Shown: in pieces, positions 24,101-38,020 of the stretch | How positions within the stretch are numbered: the first letter of the stretch is position 1 | Layout of the letters: every line of letters begins with the position of its first letter | NCBI RefSeq assembly: GCF_000003605.2 | Contig: NW_003116451.1 | Span: 515,788-579,787 of the forward strand | Direction: 5' to 3' | DNA length: 64,000 nt | DNA from: Saccoglossus kowalevskii | Taxonomy: Eukaryota > Hemichordata > Enteropneusta > Harrimaniidae | The notes under the pieces: model-generated | The model's input: only the letters and a program-made list of their open reading frames with translations | Told to the model about the DNA's origin: nothing | Database searches by the model: none | Made by a program: the position numbers and the translations under genes

Positions 24101-27100
24101 CTCATGCCATTTCTATAATAGTTCTTTCTCTGCTGTCCAGAAGGGAAAGATTATCTTCCTCTCTCAATCTTTGACAATTTACACGTAATCTCTAAGATCA
24201 GTAATATCACTGAAAATAAATTGCCTACTTAAATAAATCTATAAAAAGACGATCAACGTGCAACCTTTCTGAATAATAGAAACCTTTTCCGGTTGCGCAA
24301 GTTGAATATTATTTTAATTAACCGACAATTTCATATTGAGCGAACCACATTGAGTGGTGGTAGTGCTATGGGGACAACATAAATTGTGATTACAGTACGT
24401 CCCTGCATTGAAATTGTCATAATAGAGCGGTAAGCGAATCAAAAAGGTTGTGTGTTTTGAGTGGGACAGTCCATACTGCAGTATAATAATACTATATTAA
24501 ACTATAATAACGTAGGTTCATTATAACCCATACCACCAAATACGCATCTGTGCGTGATTAACGGACGTCCTCGGGACAATTTCTTTTACCTCCGCCGTCA
24601 AATCAAAATCTATGTTGCAGAACAACAAAATGAATATAATTCTTTGCACGTAGATATGAATAGAAACATACAATGTCATGAACATTGGTGAAGCGAAAAT
24701 ATCATTCAGGTATATTTCTACGGCTTTTATGTTTTAATTGATGTAATCAATGACACATACACAAAATACAGCCCTGATATAGTATATATATAGGAAACTT
24801 ACCGATCATGTGATCAATTATTTGCCAACATCCTGTTGCTATGACAACGTGTCGAATTAAAAATGCATGTAGAATATTACGCGTGGCGCATTGTTAAGCA
24901 AGTTAAATTATCACTCCTTTGAGCACCGGGCTTGTCCTCTAGTCTTTGTTACGTGGATGAAAACCTCCATGTAAAAAAGACATATGATAGTATATTACTT
25001 ACACGTTTCTGTCGCCACTGCCATTCGGATGACATACTGTTTGTAAGTTTGATGAATAAAAATGAGCTGACTGTATGTAACCTGATCGATGTCGAGCGCT
25101 CATAATACTGCATCATTTTTTCATCATTCACAAGGTTTTTAGTTTAATCTCTGTTTGCATTTGTTTGAAATACGATCCTAAGTAAGCGGGGAAAACAAAC
25201 GTGATGTACTCAACTTCAATCGATGGGGTCAATAAAGGCTTCAATATTTGAAACTATGAGGCCATGTTGGGTCATTTGTGAGACATGAAAGCTTTACCGT
25301 CAATACTAAATCATCGTTCACGCCGATATATTTCGTCTAGATGTTTGCACATCGAAATACTAATACTAATATGTAGATTATTCATCCGTCTATTTGTCAT
25401 CCACAAAGAGTGAACAACGCTAGCAACATCTAACTAAAGTGCATTATTATAGAATGGGTTTAACTGATACGGTAGATGGGAAATGTGTACGCCACCAGGG
25501 GAATTAAGCTGTGTATTTATTTTTCTATTTACTATTTCTATTTATTTAAAATAGAAAACGGTGTTTTTTTATTCAATTTGATGACGTATGTTTCGATTTT
25601 GCGACTAAATCAACTGAAAAGTTGTAGTTTCACAGCGTTTGTTGTACGCTATACAGTTCCTTATTGCCGGTAAATTGTCGTGATTTCACTTTAAGCCAGC
25701 CATCTAGGAAGTTTAAAGGAAGTTCGTATTGTCGTTACCTTGATATTCATACGCGTAGTGTGTTACAGTCAGTGATGCATGTAGAATACAAGTGGTGTGT
25801 GGTGTACTGATGCGATAAATCCAATCACAGTATGTGTATTTATCAGGTTTCGAGTATATGTGAATATTTAGGTTTTATATTCTTCTGAAGTTTACTTAAC
25901 CAAAGTCAACTTTTACAAAATATACACCCACATAATGTTTCCCATTTTAAAAATAAAATGTTGATCAAAAGATGTAGGTGGTAGAAAATTACGTACATTT
26001 TGTCTCAAATTAACGTAGAATGTAGAAATCTACATAAACATAAGAGGGAAACGAACTGTGGTGATCAGACTGGTATTAGTAATAGGCATTACATACTTTG
26101 GTTTATCATATTTTCAATCTAATATTTCAAATGATATGATAGATTGAATCTGGCGACGGCTCGAGATTTGAATTACCTTACGAGACGTATTTACACCATG
26201 ATTATATCGCGATTACACCACGAACAAGATAGTGTGTCCCGTGTGTATCATTATTCACAGATGCCAGCTCTGCTTGTTATACGTCTAAGCACTCCGCGGC
26301 GAAGTGTTATGCAACACCCATAATATGCACTCTACACCGGAGTGTCATTCACTACTAATTCATCACTTTTATAAAATACATTAAGCGCAATATACTACCT
26401 GAGAGGTCGTTGTGGAAATTGCATTTATAAATAAAATGGACCAACATCATCATCTGCGAATGCAGTGGTTGCCTCTTCTGAATGCTTCATTAGGCATGAA
26501 GTCAGTACACGAATGTATTTTTTAAGACAGGGTCATGCAAAGTTAACCGTCAAATGTTTGCGTTAAATATAAGTGAAATCGATCTGAAACCCTAATAAGC
26601 TGCTTATGTGCACAGGCGTAACATGCATTTCGTATTAGTATCCATGCTGGATTTTGACTAGTTTATCATGAACTAAAATATTGTTACTGCATTAAAAAAA
26701 CATAGTACTTTTCTGCTTAAAGTAATTAACGCCGCAGTAGCGTATGGGTTCTTAATTACTTATTATTAATCTAAAGTCCATGAGCATTTTCAATTACATA
26801 AATCTTATGTCAAACAGATCTATACTCAGTTTTGTTTGATCGGGATAAACATTGTTAGCTCATATTAAAATGAAATTCTCTTGTTTACCAAAATGTGAGA
26901 AATTCACATTTTATTCATGTGATGTAGGTAGTGTACAGAATCGAAAGGAAGTCGTTTCAATATTATAATTATCTCCCTCGCAACATAACCAAAGCCAAAG
27001 AAGTAGTCACTTGTTGCTTCTTTTCCGCATCACCGCTAAGGCTAGTAATAGTTTCCGCTTCGATGGTCAGACATGCAGTAGACGTTACGTCGTGGATTGC

Positions 27101-28554
27101 AATAGAATTACTAACTGTTCTTATTATTGCTGCTGGATGGACAATAGCCGACAACAATTGCAAAACACATTGTAAACAAACCGTCGTTTTGGGTTATTAA
27201 TTTATTAAGTTTAAACTGTACATACAAAGTTAACAGATATATTTTCCTTAACTGAATAACGGCGTTATATATTATAGTTGAATATAAAGAGCGCCCATAC
27301 CATAGATATATAATGTCATTTGTCAAATCGTATTCGGTGTGATTTGTCTTACACCCTTACCCGTGTTTCATTTTTTTTATAATCTGTAATGTTTTTAATT
27401 CAGCAATTATATTATATGAAATTTTTTTGCAGACGAGTTAGGCCATATCCGTTGTTCTTTAAATATGAAGAGGGTTAAAAAGGATCTTCGACAAAACTTA
27501 AACTATTCTATAAATAAGGTGTATTAAATATATTCTATTTTATCAATTTGAATATAAATCTTTTGATTTGTTATACAGCAAGCTATGTCTGCGTTTTATA
27601 TATTACGTATATAAGTATTACACTACATCAGCATAATTTGGATGTCGTTTGTTCATGAACGTTCTCGGCGAAACTGAAATGAATCGGTTTCGCGTCCAGA
27701 CCTTACTCCAAATTCAATATGACGCTGTGGAGATTTAAACAAATTACGTTAAATTTGAGGGCGTTTTGTTGAAACAAATTTACTTGCTGATAGAGGTTTA
27801 TATTATCATGTGATACTTTTAAAGCTATGACGTCATAACATCTCAAATTCTGAAAGTGTCATTTTTAACATGCAATAATGGGCGGTGCTTCGTCCTTTAT
27901 TCTCTGAATATTTGCTTGTTAAACTGAAACGGCCGGGATAAATATTAGTATCGCAAACAGTCTGTGTTGAAAACATATTTCTCGTGGCTTATTCATTTAA
28001 TTGTATAATCACTGAAATAAAACGCACGAAAAATAATCAGGAGAATCAATGATGTCACTGTATCCATAACAATCATAACATAAATTATAGCGTTATATAT
28101 GTAGGGATGGTTTATAATCATTATGCGTTTATATTTTATTACCGAATTTCTATAAATTATTTTCAGAAATTTCATATGTATAATAGTTCTTAACACAACA
28201 TGTGTATCGTGTCATTCAATCGAGGATATCAACATTAATCGTTGTGCATAAACAAATATGACACTATTCAATAGTAGCACGTTATATTTGATTTTTGAAT
28301 GGCACAATGCTTCGCAGTATAGTATACTGATTTACATTTATTGGTAAACAAAACAAAAAATTATCGTGCAGACTTTCAGTTCAGCATATTTGTTTATAGC
28401 TTGGTGTGTGTAAGTGTTGCGATTTGGATTTATGCACTTGTTTAGCTTGTTTTAGTAAATTGTTCAGGTAATAGTAATAATAATGTCGTCCCTGTAATCA
28501 AATGATATATACCATTAATAGTGTCTTTAAGTCTCTTATAAAAAGAAGAACGAC
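21132..28554. other. Non-coding AT-rich stretch, probable intron or intergenic
   Basis: If the exon at 20.95 kb is real, this is probably its first intron. It holds an X-box at 24835-24848, a possible 34-nt minus-strand exon at 25003-25036, a CRE at 27828-27835 and only short chance frames. Confidence 0.45.
24835..24848. promoter_or_regulatory. RFX X-box-like site
   Basis: GTTGCTATGACAAC matches RYYNYYATRRNRAC at every position, with the strong GTT and AAC half-site ends. Confidence 0.35.
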
Positions 28555-28986
28555 NNNNNNNNNNNNNNNNNNNNNNNNNNNNNNNNNNNNNNNNNNNNNN
28601 NNNNNNNNNNNNNNNNNNNNNNNNNNNNNNNNNNNNNNNNNNNNNNNNNNNNNNNNNNNNNNNNNNNNNNNNNNNNNNNNNNNNNNNNNNNNNNNNNNNN
28701 NNNNNNNNNNNNNNNNNNNNNNNNNNNNNNNNNNNNNNNNNNNNNNNNNNNNNNNNNNNNNNNNNNNNNNNNNNNNNNNNNNNNNNNNNNNNNNNNNNNN
28801 NNNNNNNNNNNNNNNNNNNNNNNNNNNNNNNNNNNNNNNNNNNNNNNNNNNNNNNNNNNNNNNNNNNNNNNNNNNNNNNNNNNNNNNNNNNNNNNNNNNN
28901 NNNNNNNNNNNNNNNNNNNNNNNNNNNNNNNNNNNNNNNNNNNNNNNNNNNNNNNNNNNNNNNNNNNNNNNNNNNNNNNNNNNNNN
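28555..28986. other. Assembly gap (432 N)
   Basis: Unknown bases; any frame drawn across it is meaningless. Confidence 1.
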
Positions 28987-31900
28987 GGAAAATGCTTCAC
29001 CGTATTATGTATGAAGTATCTGGAAAAAATCTTAGTCATGACAGTTTAATGCCAGCTTAACTATAGCATAGCACATAACTTGCATAATCTTCCGATCTAT
29101 TCATTTAACTATCGCAGCTATAATTGCAGTTATATCTGGCACCTGGTTAAACACTGATTTCAACATATGCCGTCCTCCTACGCTCGGTTGGTGATATTTA
29201 AAGACCACATTGAATAAGCGATAGCCGTATGTATGAATCGCACTCGCCATCTCTGCATCTATTTAAACGTGGAACTTTAAAATAGGTGAGTTTCGTTTCA
29301 CTGCGAGTTGAATGATTTAATTCGAAGATGATTTTTGTTACAGATTAATGCCGATTCAGTTAATATGGCGTTGATACACCTTTATTTCACCAAAACTGAC
29401 CGCCATAAAATGTGTATACTAAATAATTAGGCGTGAAAATACCCTCATATTACTTTTGCCGTGTTTTTTTATGTTTGATTTCATGTATAACACGGGAACT
29501 CGTAGTGAACGTAAAATAATATTTTTTGGAAATCAGTATTATTGCAGCCATAGATTTATTAGTGAGAGGGATATTAATTAGGATTAATCGCTTCACGCTC
29601 AATTTGAAGTTATTTTCATCACAACCAACCAGATAATTATTCATTGACTCATTTTTAAATTCTTCCCACGCTTTGTTTTTATCTCTATTCGTTTAATATA
29701 TTGTGGATGTCGTTTGATCAGTTCTGCGGTTTGTGCCGACAGAAGTGGGCACAGAAGTGTTAGCTGTAAATCATTTTTCCACACTTGAAAAGTGAAAACA
29801 GTCGAACACAGACTTGATTATACCACGACGACATATTCAACGAGATCAGATTTTTTTCAACAGAGACACATCTCTAGATGAACTAATATTCGCGACTTCA
29901 ACATGACGAGTGTATATGTCATCACTGCGATGATGTGAGTGTTATAGTTTCCATAAATAGACACATTCTTCGGTGTATGAAAAGCGCGTTAAACCAGGGT
30001 TCTTTGAGACTGTTGTGTCAGGTCGTGGGGTTAACGATAGTATATGCCCTACCAGTCGAAAATGTTTTTACTGTAAAGCTTTTCTAATTTTTTTTTTACT
30101 TTGCTTATTACTGAATCGACGGCTTTGTGGTCCTAACAAGCGTAACTTATTCCCTGCTTATCTCGCTCGACCCACCCTAAGTAATCAAACATAAAACCTG
30201 GCAGTTCGCATATTAAGTGGGAAATATATTCAGAATGCAATATAATGATGTAACCATATTTATGCAGATCTTCGGCTAGTCGAGGAGATACAATTGAGCT
30301 GTTCTCATGGGAACCTCATTGTATGATACCTGAAAGTATTCAATAGTTAAACGTGGTGATCATAGTACTGAGCGCGTTCAAATAATGGAATATAAGGAGT
30401 TGTTAACGTCGCGTGCGACTCGCATTGAACACAACGCAGCGCGACGACCGTGACGTTTTGAATAAATTAGTGTATTTGTTTCATCATTTCATTTGAGAAG
30501 CGAGCAGCTATTGTCGAAGTATTATCACCTAAGTATAGCATAAGTAGCATAAGCCAGTCAACAATAATTTCGAAAAATGTTGTTTGTTCTTTTAGTCGTG
30601 AACTTCGTAGTTCGACATACATGATATGAGGAGTGCATTGGTTATTTCCATATAAGCAATAATAAAACACTCTAAACGTCCCTACTTGCAGTGTACAAGA
30701 TGTATTCTTAAATTATTCATACTCGTACAATGTTTCGTTTTCAAAAAATGAAAAATATTTATCTTCCTCGTGGCGAACTCAATTATTAATCGAGAGCAAT
30801 GTCTAGTATCGAAGTATGAGATGTATAAATCCATTTGTCAGTGAATTATTCCGGAGACACAAAAGGAACACCGGCATATGCGAGTCACTCGGGGGTTTTC
30901 GCTATCTCCATATTCACCAGAAGAGTTTTCCCCGATGTCCTATAAACATTGACGTGCAGCGTGATAAGGTTGGTTGTCTGCCCTTGTTTCAATATCGCAT
31001 ACATCCTTCTGGGATTTTGTTTCATCTTCCATTGATTGCTTTCCTTAAATGAGAAATCAATCAAGAGTTGTTCACTTCGTGATAAGCGTGACAGAATGCA
31101 TGCATATCACTCCATGAAATTATGCAAATGATAGATACAGTTCATACGTTGTATTTGTTGTAAGCGATAACTACACTGTGTGTTTAAAATATTAAGAGCA
31201 TACATTTATTGCACTACGCGTTATATATTGCCATTAACTCCCAAAAGTCTGAAAGGCATTTATTCTTTTGTTTCGTGAATATGAAAAATAAATGAGGATC
31301 GGGAGAAATGAGACTATGCAATCATTTCGCTTGCCGAGTTATTCCATTTAGTCGATTTTAGTGCATTAGCGTGAACCATTGGCAGTATGTCTGGAAGTGG
31401 AATTCTGTGAATGTGACGCACATCCGAAAAATTGCTGTTAGGGCCCTCGGGATATATACTGATTACGAATAACACATCCCAGAATGCAATAGGAGCGCTA
31501 TGACCTTTTCACTGAAGGCACCGGTAATCTACACACAACAAATCATCTCATTTCGTATGATGTCGGAAATGTCTGCAGGGGTTTTGGTCCGAGATTCGAG
31601 CGGTGATGTGTTTTTTTATTTATTTATTACGTAGCAAATTGTTCTTGAAAACCGAAACGGCGTACTGCCGAAACAGAAAGTGACTGATCAAGTGCGTTCA
31701 GGCAATGAAAACATATGGTCATGTTTTATATGGGTGAAGCGAGTGACATTATGCCGTCGGTCCACTATCACAGCTTTGAGTAACTTTTAACTAGATTTAG
31801 GTCTGGGATGAATATTCTAGAAAATCATTCTTTTAAAATATGTGATTGTCTCCTGTAAATAAATAGAGAAAATATAATATTTTATAGTATAATTTAAAGG

Positions 31901-32245
31901 TGAGATGCATCTCTTAAATCCCACTTTCAATACGATGGTAACCAGAAGAGTATTTATGACGTGTCATGTTATATATATTCAAAAAACATTATATTTTTCA
32001 CTCAAAAAATGAAACAACATGTTTGCTTCCAAATCGTGGAACTTTCATTACGAATTAGCATTTAAAATATCTTTGATTTGTTGAAGTTTTTTCATAATAG
32101 TTTTAAAAGTTCATTTCTAATTAACGTGCGTACTAGGAATAAGGTTTAAGGCATCGTTATGCGAATCAATACTGCTGCAAAAACTGAAAATACTTTTACA
32201 TGTTATGTATCGTTGTGTATTAACACCCACGCGGTGAATGATAAA
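28987..32245. other. Non-coding AT-rich stretch
   Basis: No gene supported. It contains the small CpG-rich hairpin at 30407-30446 that resembles a MITE end. Confidence 0.45.
30407..30446. mobile_element. Possible minimal remnant of the TTAA MITE
   Basis: CGTCGCGTGCG at 30407-30417 faces CGCAGCGCGACG at 30435-30446 across 17 bp. The right arm continues as GACGACCGTGACGTTTTGA. This matches the inner part of the arms of the MITE copies (GCAGCGCGACGA is shared with copy 1), but there is no intact TTAA boundary. It may be an extreme internal deletion or coincidence. Confidence 0.3.
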
Positions 32246-32541
32246 TTAAAGGGCAGTAGTCGTCGCGCCGCGCATGCGCGAGATATGGTTCTCATATATA
32301 TAAAGAAGTCTTCTAGTAACTGTGTAGCGCACATCAACCAATACAAACTTAGGGGTTACCAAGCTTTAATTAGGTATGGAAGGTATCGAAGGAGTCGCCG
32401 GCGGTAATTAGCGCAAGTGGCGTCCAGAGCAAAACACGTACTCAAGATTTCATTAGAAAGCGCATTGGATTGTGAAAAAACAAACAATGTTTATCAATGC
32501 AAATGTTGCACATGTGCGGCGTGACGACTACCGCCCTTTAA
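32246..32541 (+). mobile_element. TTAA-flanked MITE, copy 2 (reference orientation)
   Basis: A 296-bp element bounded by TTAA at 32246-32249 and 32538-32541. Terminal inverted repeats of about 34 bp begin AAAGGGCAGTAGTCGTCGC on the left and AAAGGGCGGTAGTCGTCAC on the complementary right end. The inner arm contains a perfect GCGCATGCGC palindrome at 32270-32279, an NRF1-type site, and the right arm has the weaker GCACATGTGC. The interior aligns with copy 1 in reverse orientation. An 82-codon frame overlapping it (32159-32407) is a by-product of its composition, not a transposase. Confidence 0.88.
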
Positions 32542-33390
32542 AACGCTTAGAATTCGAGTAGGCTAAGGTATAATCGCCAATGTCCAACCGTTCTTTGCCA
32601 AACAACGCTCCGTACAAGTGGAAGCGCTCACTGCACACCTCAGTGGAGCACACAATACCCTGAATGATTTCATTGTTAATCATGCATTGCATTGGGGTGA
32701 AAGTTCACGTATGTAAAAAACGTGTAACATATGTTAATGCTATAACTAATATTAGTCACGCCATTCATTTCAGATTTAAACTGCAGTTAAAATAATTCAC
32801 ACTGTTCGCTGGAGTGAGCACCATTATTGCCGTCAACTTTGTCGTATAAATGATATGTGTTAGGTCATGCATTGTAACGGGAAATCTCCAAAAAAGAGAC
32901 GGTCAATTTACCAAAAATACGGGCGATATAATACGTAATGCAAATGCAGACGTGCGAGTGCATGTATCATAATTCTTGTGAGGTTATTTTGCTATAGAGT
33001 TGGTTATCCCTATACATTGTTCGTTGATTAATAGTTGTGGTTAATATGTATTATCCCAGCAGGCGAATATTATCTGTCTCCGTGTCATATTACTAATTAT
33101 TGTTTGTTCATCAGTTACTCTCCTGATACTTGAGACTTTTATTATGATTGTACACACAATACTAAGGTATGCGAATAGTGAAATGGATTACAAGCCAGTG
33201 ATCTACTATGACGTTCATGACGATGAAATCTACATGCTGGTTAGGCAGATTACAACTCCCTTGGGTTGCCGTATGGACTGAAACCATTACGTGAGGATCA
33301 GATACGTCTTCGCTAAGATAGAATTGTTTAATCTTGTTACGTCCCTGTTTTACGACTTAACTGTACTGTGATAGGTATCTTTGTCAGGGA
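32542..33390. other. Non-coding stretch
   Basis: No gene or structured element was seen between the MITE and the tRNA-like unit. Confidence 0.45.
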
Positions 33391-33545
33391 GGCGTCTCGT
33401 GGCCGAGTGGCGTGCTTTCAATTTCAAACAGATTCTCGATCAGAATCGCGTCCGATTGGCGTTTCTGCGTGTGTGTTCCCACTCGCGTACTGTGCAGCCG
33501 GGATACCTCGCAAGGCGTTCAGCGCAAGACTATATGTGTTCATTA
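33391..33545 (+). mobile_element. tRNA-like unit, probable tRNA-derived SINE or tRNA pseudogene
   Basis: TGGCCGAGTGG at 33400-33410 is an exact polymerase III A box as found in Leu/Ser tRNAs. GATCAGAATC at 33438-33447, with 27 bp between the two boxes, is a degraded B box (7 of 10 against GGTTCGAATC). The stems do not pair well enough for a working tRNA. A G+C-rich tail of about 100 bp follows (33448-33545), ending near CTCGCAAGGCGTTCAGCGC, unlike the flanking DNA. This fits a tRNA-derived SINE head plus body. The overlapping 61- and 69-codon open frames are better explained by this unit than by a gene. Confidence 0.4.
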
Positions 33546-34570
33546 CTTGTTGACACTTTCCAAAGATGTAAATTACGTATATTAAGTTAAATCATAGTTA
33601 CATGGTTACGATACAGGGCACATGAGCGTGATTAGTTTATGTGCCATAATCATCAAGTAACCCTGAATTAACTAAATTGTACTACATGAATGTTTGACCA
33701 ATTGTCGTGAGCACACATAGCATAAATATGTGTTCAATATCAATTGTTACACCATGCCATACCTCTTCATTGTTCGTGCCTATAAAGCACATATTAGTAT
33801 TTGTCAGTACTGCAGGCTAGCGAAACTAGCGATTACCAATAATGCATCGCTTTCCCAGCTTAACCGCATTATATGACTTTAAAAGGCTGACCGTAATACA
33901 TATTAAGTATATTTATTTTCTAGGTCAAATAGCATTGAACAAGAAACAAGTAATATAGTCTCTAAATCGATACAATCCATATTTCAGCAACTGGCCATTT
34001 CGCATGTAATTCGTATGCAGCGTAAAAAAACAAGCAGACAAACGCTAGCAAAATGTACTATAAATAATTGGTATGCCACTCACATGCAAATGTCGATTAC
34101 TAAATGCATTTTTGTTAACTTAGAAAGCGTCGCAATCGATCATGTATACGCGTCATCAACGGGGGCAATTGCGACGAACCAGGATTAGTCGGAATTTATG
34201 GGACTGCTTCATTGATCACGACCCATTCGCATGAGAGTAGACTAGTCACGAGCGCGGATTCGAATGGCTAGGTTAATAGTATATGTATACCTAATAATGT
34301 TCAAATTCACGTTACCACCTTTATGCAGCACATTTTCAGTAATTCTATATTTGAGTATCGTCATTCAAATATTGAGTATCATTAGTAAACTTCTAAGGAA
34401 GTCTGGCTATTAGGTGTTTAATTGTCAGAAGCGATATAATATGTTGTTTGATATGCATATAAAATAGAAGACCTCTGTAATTTTCTCACAATATTTAATG
34501 TAGAAATTCATCTTTAAATTCCAATGATTACGGAAGACATATGTAGAGTGGACACAACTTGTAAGGCGGG

Positions 34571-34578
34571 TATATAAG
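34571..34578 (+). promoter_or_regulatory. Isolated TATA box
   Basis: TATATAAG in a locally G-rich context (GGCGGG immediately upstream). The downstream 30-bp position has TTATCAATG. No exon follows that I can support, so the promoter call is weak. Confidence 0.2.
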
Positions 34579-37500
34579 CGTTTTCCCAACTGATGGCTTT
34601 ATCAATGAGTTAAAAGTACGTGCTACTTTAAGTACGCGGTAACATGTTCCGAGATGTGTTCTGAAATGAAAACATGGCTTCCCTTGCATAATAGTCTTAG
34701 GGAATTAGCCTTCCGTAGATGCACACTGGATTATTTGTTATACTATCACGGTGTTAAAAATAAATGACTATTTATTGATACAACACACATTCTTACTTAA
34801 CTAAGTTAAGGATAAATAGCATGATTAATACATGACTCAGATGTAATTTAAACGTATCTGCTAATCATTAAATAACTGGATTGTAGTCCCATACTTATTA
34901 CTCACGGTGATGTCGAAGAGGTTTTTAAAGAAGCTGGTTATTGGATATATCATGTCATTTTCAGGGTTACAACATGAAGTTGTTATCATCCTGTAAATCA
35001 AGTAGGTTGGCCATTTTCTGAAACAATTTAATCACACTTTTAACAATTTAATCACATTAATTTACTACTAAATCCCCCCAAAAATGAATACCTCTGAAAT
35101 ATTTATCTACACCTTAAGGTACGGACGTCAATATGTTATTTTGTCTATTATTACATATGCGCCATTTGGTGTTATTGGATTGGTACTGAAAAACCATTAA
35201 AAACAACCAATATTTTTGGTCTAATTGCACATCACCATTGTTGACTATGGCAGTATCTCAACTGTTATATAAGTATTAGTATTAGAAGTATTAACAAATT
35301 GACATATGTTGACAAACAATATTCGGCATATGTGAAACACTCCTTACCCTTTGACAGCCATTGTCAATCTACAAAATAATTTTGCACAATTTGCTGCTCC
35401 CCATATGAAATGACAAACTTTTGGTCAAAAATTAAAAACAATATCTGAAACTGTGTCTACGTTCCAGAATGATGATAAAATTAAGTGACATTTTTTTTTA
35501 GATTTTAATAATGAGATCACTTTCAAGTATGATTCGCATTTTATTCATTATATTCAATGTATGCATATTTGATAAGGTCATGTGACACGTCTTGAATCAA
35601 TCGTCAATACTACGCCTATGTGAAAAGTCCTGTGTCAAATACAGTTTTTGTCATTTGTATAATCCATAATTTAAAAAAAAATCACACCCCTGCTTGTTTT
35701 TACATCAATTGGCGCATTAAATTTATTTTTTAATCTAATATCTTTGAATTGCGTTAAAGCATAATAAATTAGTTCAAGTGAAAGATGGTTTTGTTACTTT
35801 GTCTGTCAGTTAGTTAGTTAGACAATTGATTCTATCAAGTTTATGCATATTTAATGCAGTTATATAGCTGTACATGTGCACTTTACACTTTACTGTGTCC
35901 GTTCTAAACAATTATTTTTTTAAAGTTATGTCTTATTAATATTAATATTAGCTTGCACTTTCACTTTCATCACGTTTCCAATTTCTTCACACGAAGAAAT
36001 AGATGTTGTCCCTCATCAATTGTAACTAGTTTTTAAGAGTGATTAATTATACATGCCTGAAAATATTCGAGCAAAGAACAAAATACAGAATCAAATAAAA
36101 TAATAGTTCAAAAAGCCTAAGGAAATGTAGACCATGTCTTATTAAACCAAATAATTGCACAAAAATCTGGAACTGTTTAGATCAACCTCAATTGCTATTC
36201 ATTGAAAAAAAAACGTTTATTCCTGAGATTTTCTTGGAATAACACCACCACATTGTTTGATAACAATTTATGGATAAAATCATGGGTCATGACTTCAAAT
36301 GTTTAAAAGAAAAACTAGACGTGTATCGAAAAAATGGCGAAATGAATCACACCCAATGAATGCATGGACTGGCAATCTTCAAGGCATAGATAGGTCTGTT
36401 ACATCGGAAAATGTAACCATGGTGAACAGATATCGTGTTATCAAGCCACATTAAATATGCAAAACATAATGCAACAGTGGTATCTAATTACATGCAGCCT
36501 AAGTCAGACATCTGATATTTGAACTGACATATTTTTCACGTGTACTAATCTGTCTGCGACCAACAAGTTTACAGCGGATGTGTACGGACTTGTGAAAGTG
36601 TGCTAAACGTATGGCCAAAAGCAGCAAATAAATATCCGGTTTACAAAAGTTTCACTCTAGCATACTAGTATACAGAGCTACAGTTATATTTCAGTAGATG
36701 TTCACATTTCTGCCGTTGTTCTGAACTCGCTTGCACTGTGGATTGATATTTTAATACTGACACATCGCACATATCAGACGTTCGTTAACAGTTACTAGGT
36801 GGGTTTTGTTTCGCCAATAGACCGAGTCACCAGACAGTTTTCCACGCATTTTCATGTGACGGGAGATTATTCAAGTGTATTCAAATCTCAAAACATGTCG
36901 CCAATATAAAGTTCCGAAAAAAATTAATAAATATTCGCTACGATTCGTAACTAATAGAAACTATTTCGGAAGCGCTAGCTTAAACCAAAAACGGAACATG
37001 TTTTTCCACATATGGTCAAACGGGGTCGTCCATAAATTTGCAGTGTATTGAGATAGCTCGACTTTTATCAAATAATATATTGCGAAGTACACTATATATA
37101 TATATTTACTGGCTAACAAGTAAAATTCTATTAAAACACCATATCAGTCAACAATGGTTCAAACCCTTTCCCTATCTAATGTCGATGATTGTTTGATACG
37201 ATAATGATCATCGATGACATGTTTGATACACTACATCAATGTTTAGTCATATATAGTGATTGTAGTCAATGTTTTTCACGCAATTCGTACATGGTTTTTT
37301 GATATTTGGTTTTGATATGTCAGAACAATCGTAAACATCGGTTATTATTAGTACGACCTTCAATGTGAAACGGCTGTAGAAACAAAGGTATATGAGCAGG
37401 GACAATAAATTAACAACATGCGTGTCAGATTCAATACAATAAGTGAAAATAAAGGCCATGATGAAACACTGACCAACTGATGATCGACGGTGGTGGATGA

Positions 37501-38006
37501 AGGCGAGGATGAAGAAAAAACGTACTTGTCAAAAATGTTGTGGCAGTTTTGCCAAAGAGTTTGTCGCTGAATCATCAGATTATAAATTACATCATACAGC
37601 TTTCTATACATTAACACTGTAATCTTCAAACAAATATATACGCTATATACATTTATTTAAAACAAAGTTTTACTTAAACGCAGATTCAAATCTATCTTCC
37701 TAATTATGTTAAAGTTGTTCGGGTAAAACAGACCAATATGAAAAGAGGAATAGCACATATGACTCGTGTCATTGCCATTGCATTTTTAAAAGATGTTCAG
37801 ACTCTGTCCTGTTTCAGGCATGTGCGATATCACGTACAGACTTATACATAAACAAACCTCTTAGTCGAACGTCGTGCTGGGACAAACTCTCTTTAATTGG
37901 TAGTTTATTTCTAATTCACTATACTTCATAGCTGAAAACTGTTCTTTGGTGCAAAAGTAATCAAACTAGAAATAAATAAAATAAGCATTATTTACACTGC
38001 ATTGCC

Positions 38007-38020
38007 GTTGACATAGCAAC
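38007..38020. promoter_or_regulatory. Near-match RFX X-box
   Basis: GTTGACATAGCAAC deviates from RYYNYYATRRNRAC only at position 5 (A) and lies 570 bp from the CpG-dense island. Confidence 0.25.

Noticed and set aside
28502-29039. Long open frames on both strands
   Set aside because: They run through the N gap and contain no real sequence in their middle.
32159-32407. 82-codon Arg-rich frame
   Set aside because: Its 3' part is the MITE itself; the Arg and Ser runs come from CpG-rich terminal repeat sequence.
34252-34270. GGATTCGAA as a tRNA B box on the minus strand
   Set aside because: The flanking bases do not form a T-stem and no A box is placed correctly.
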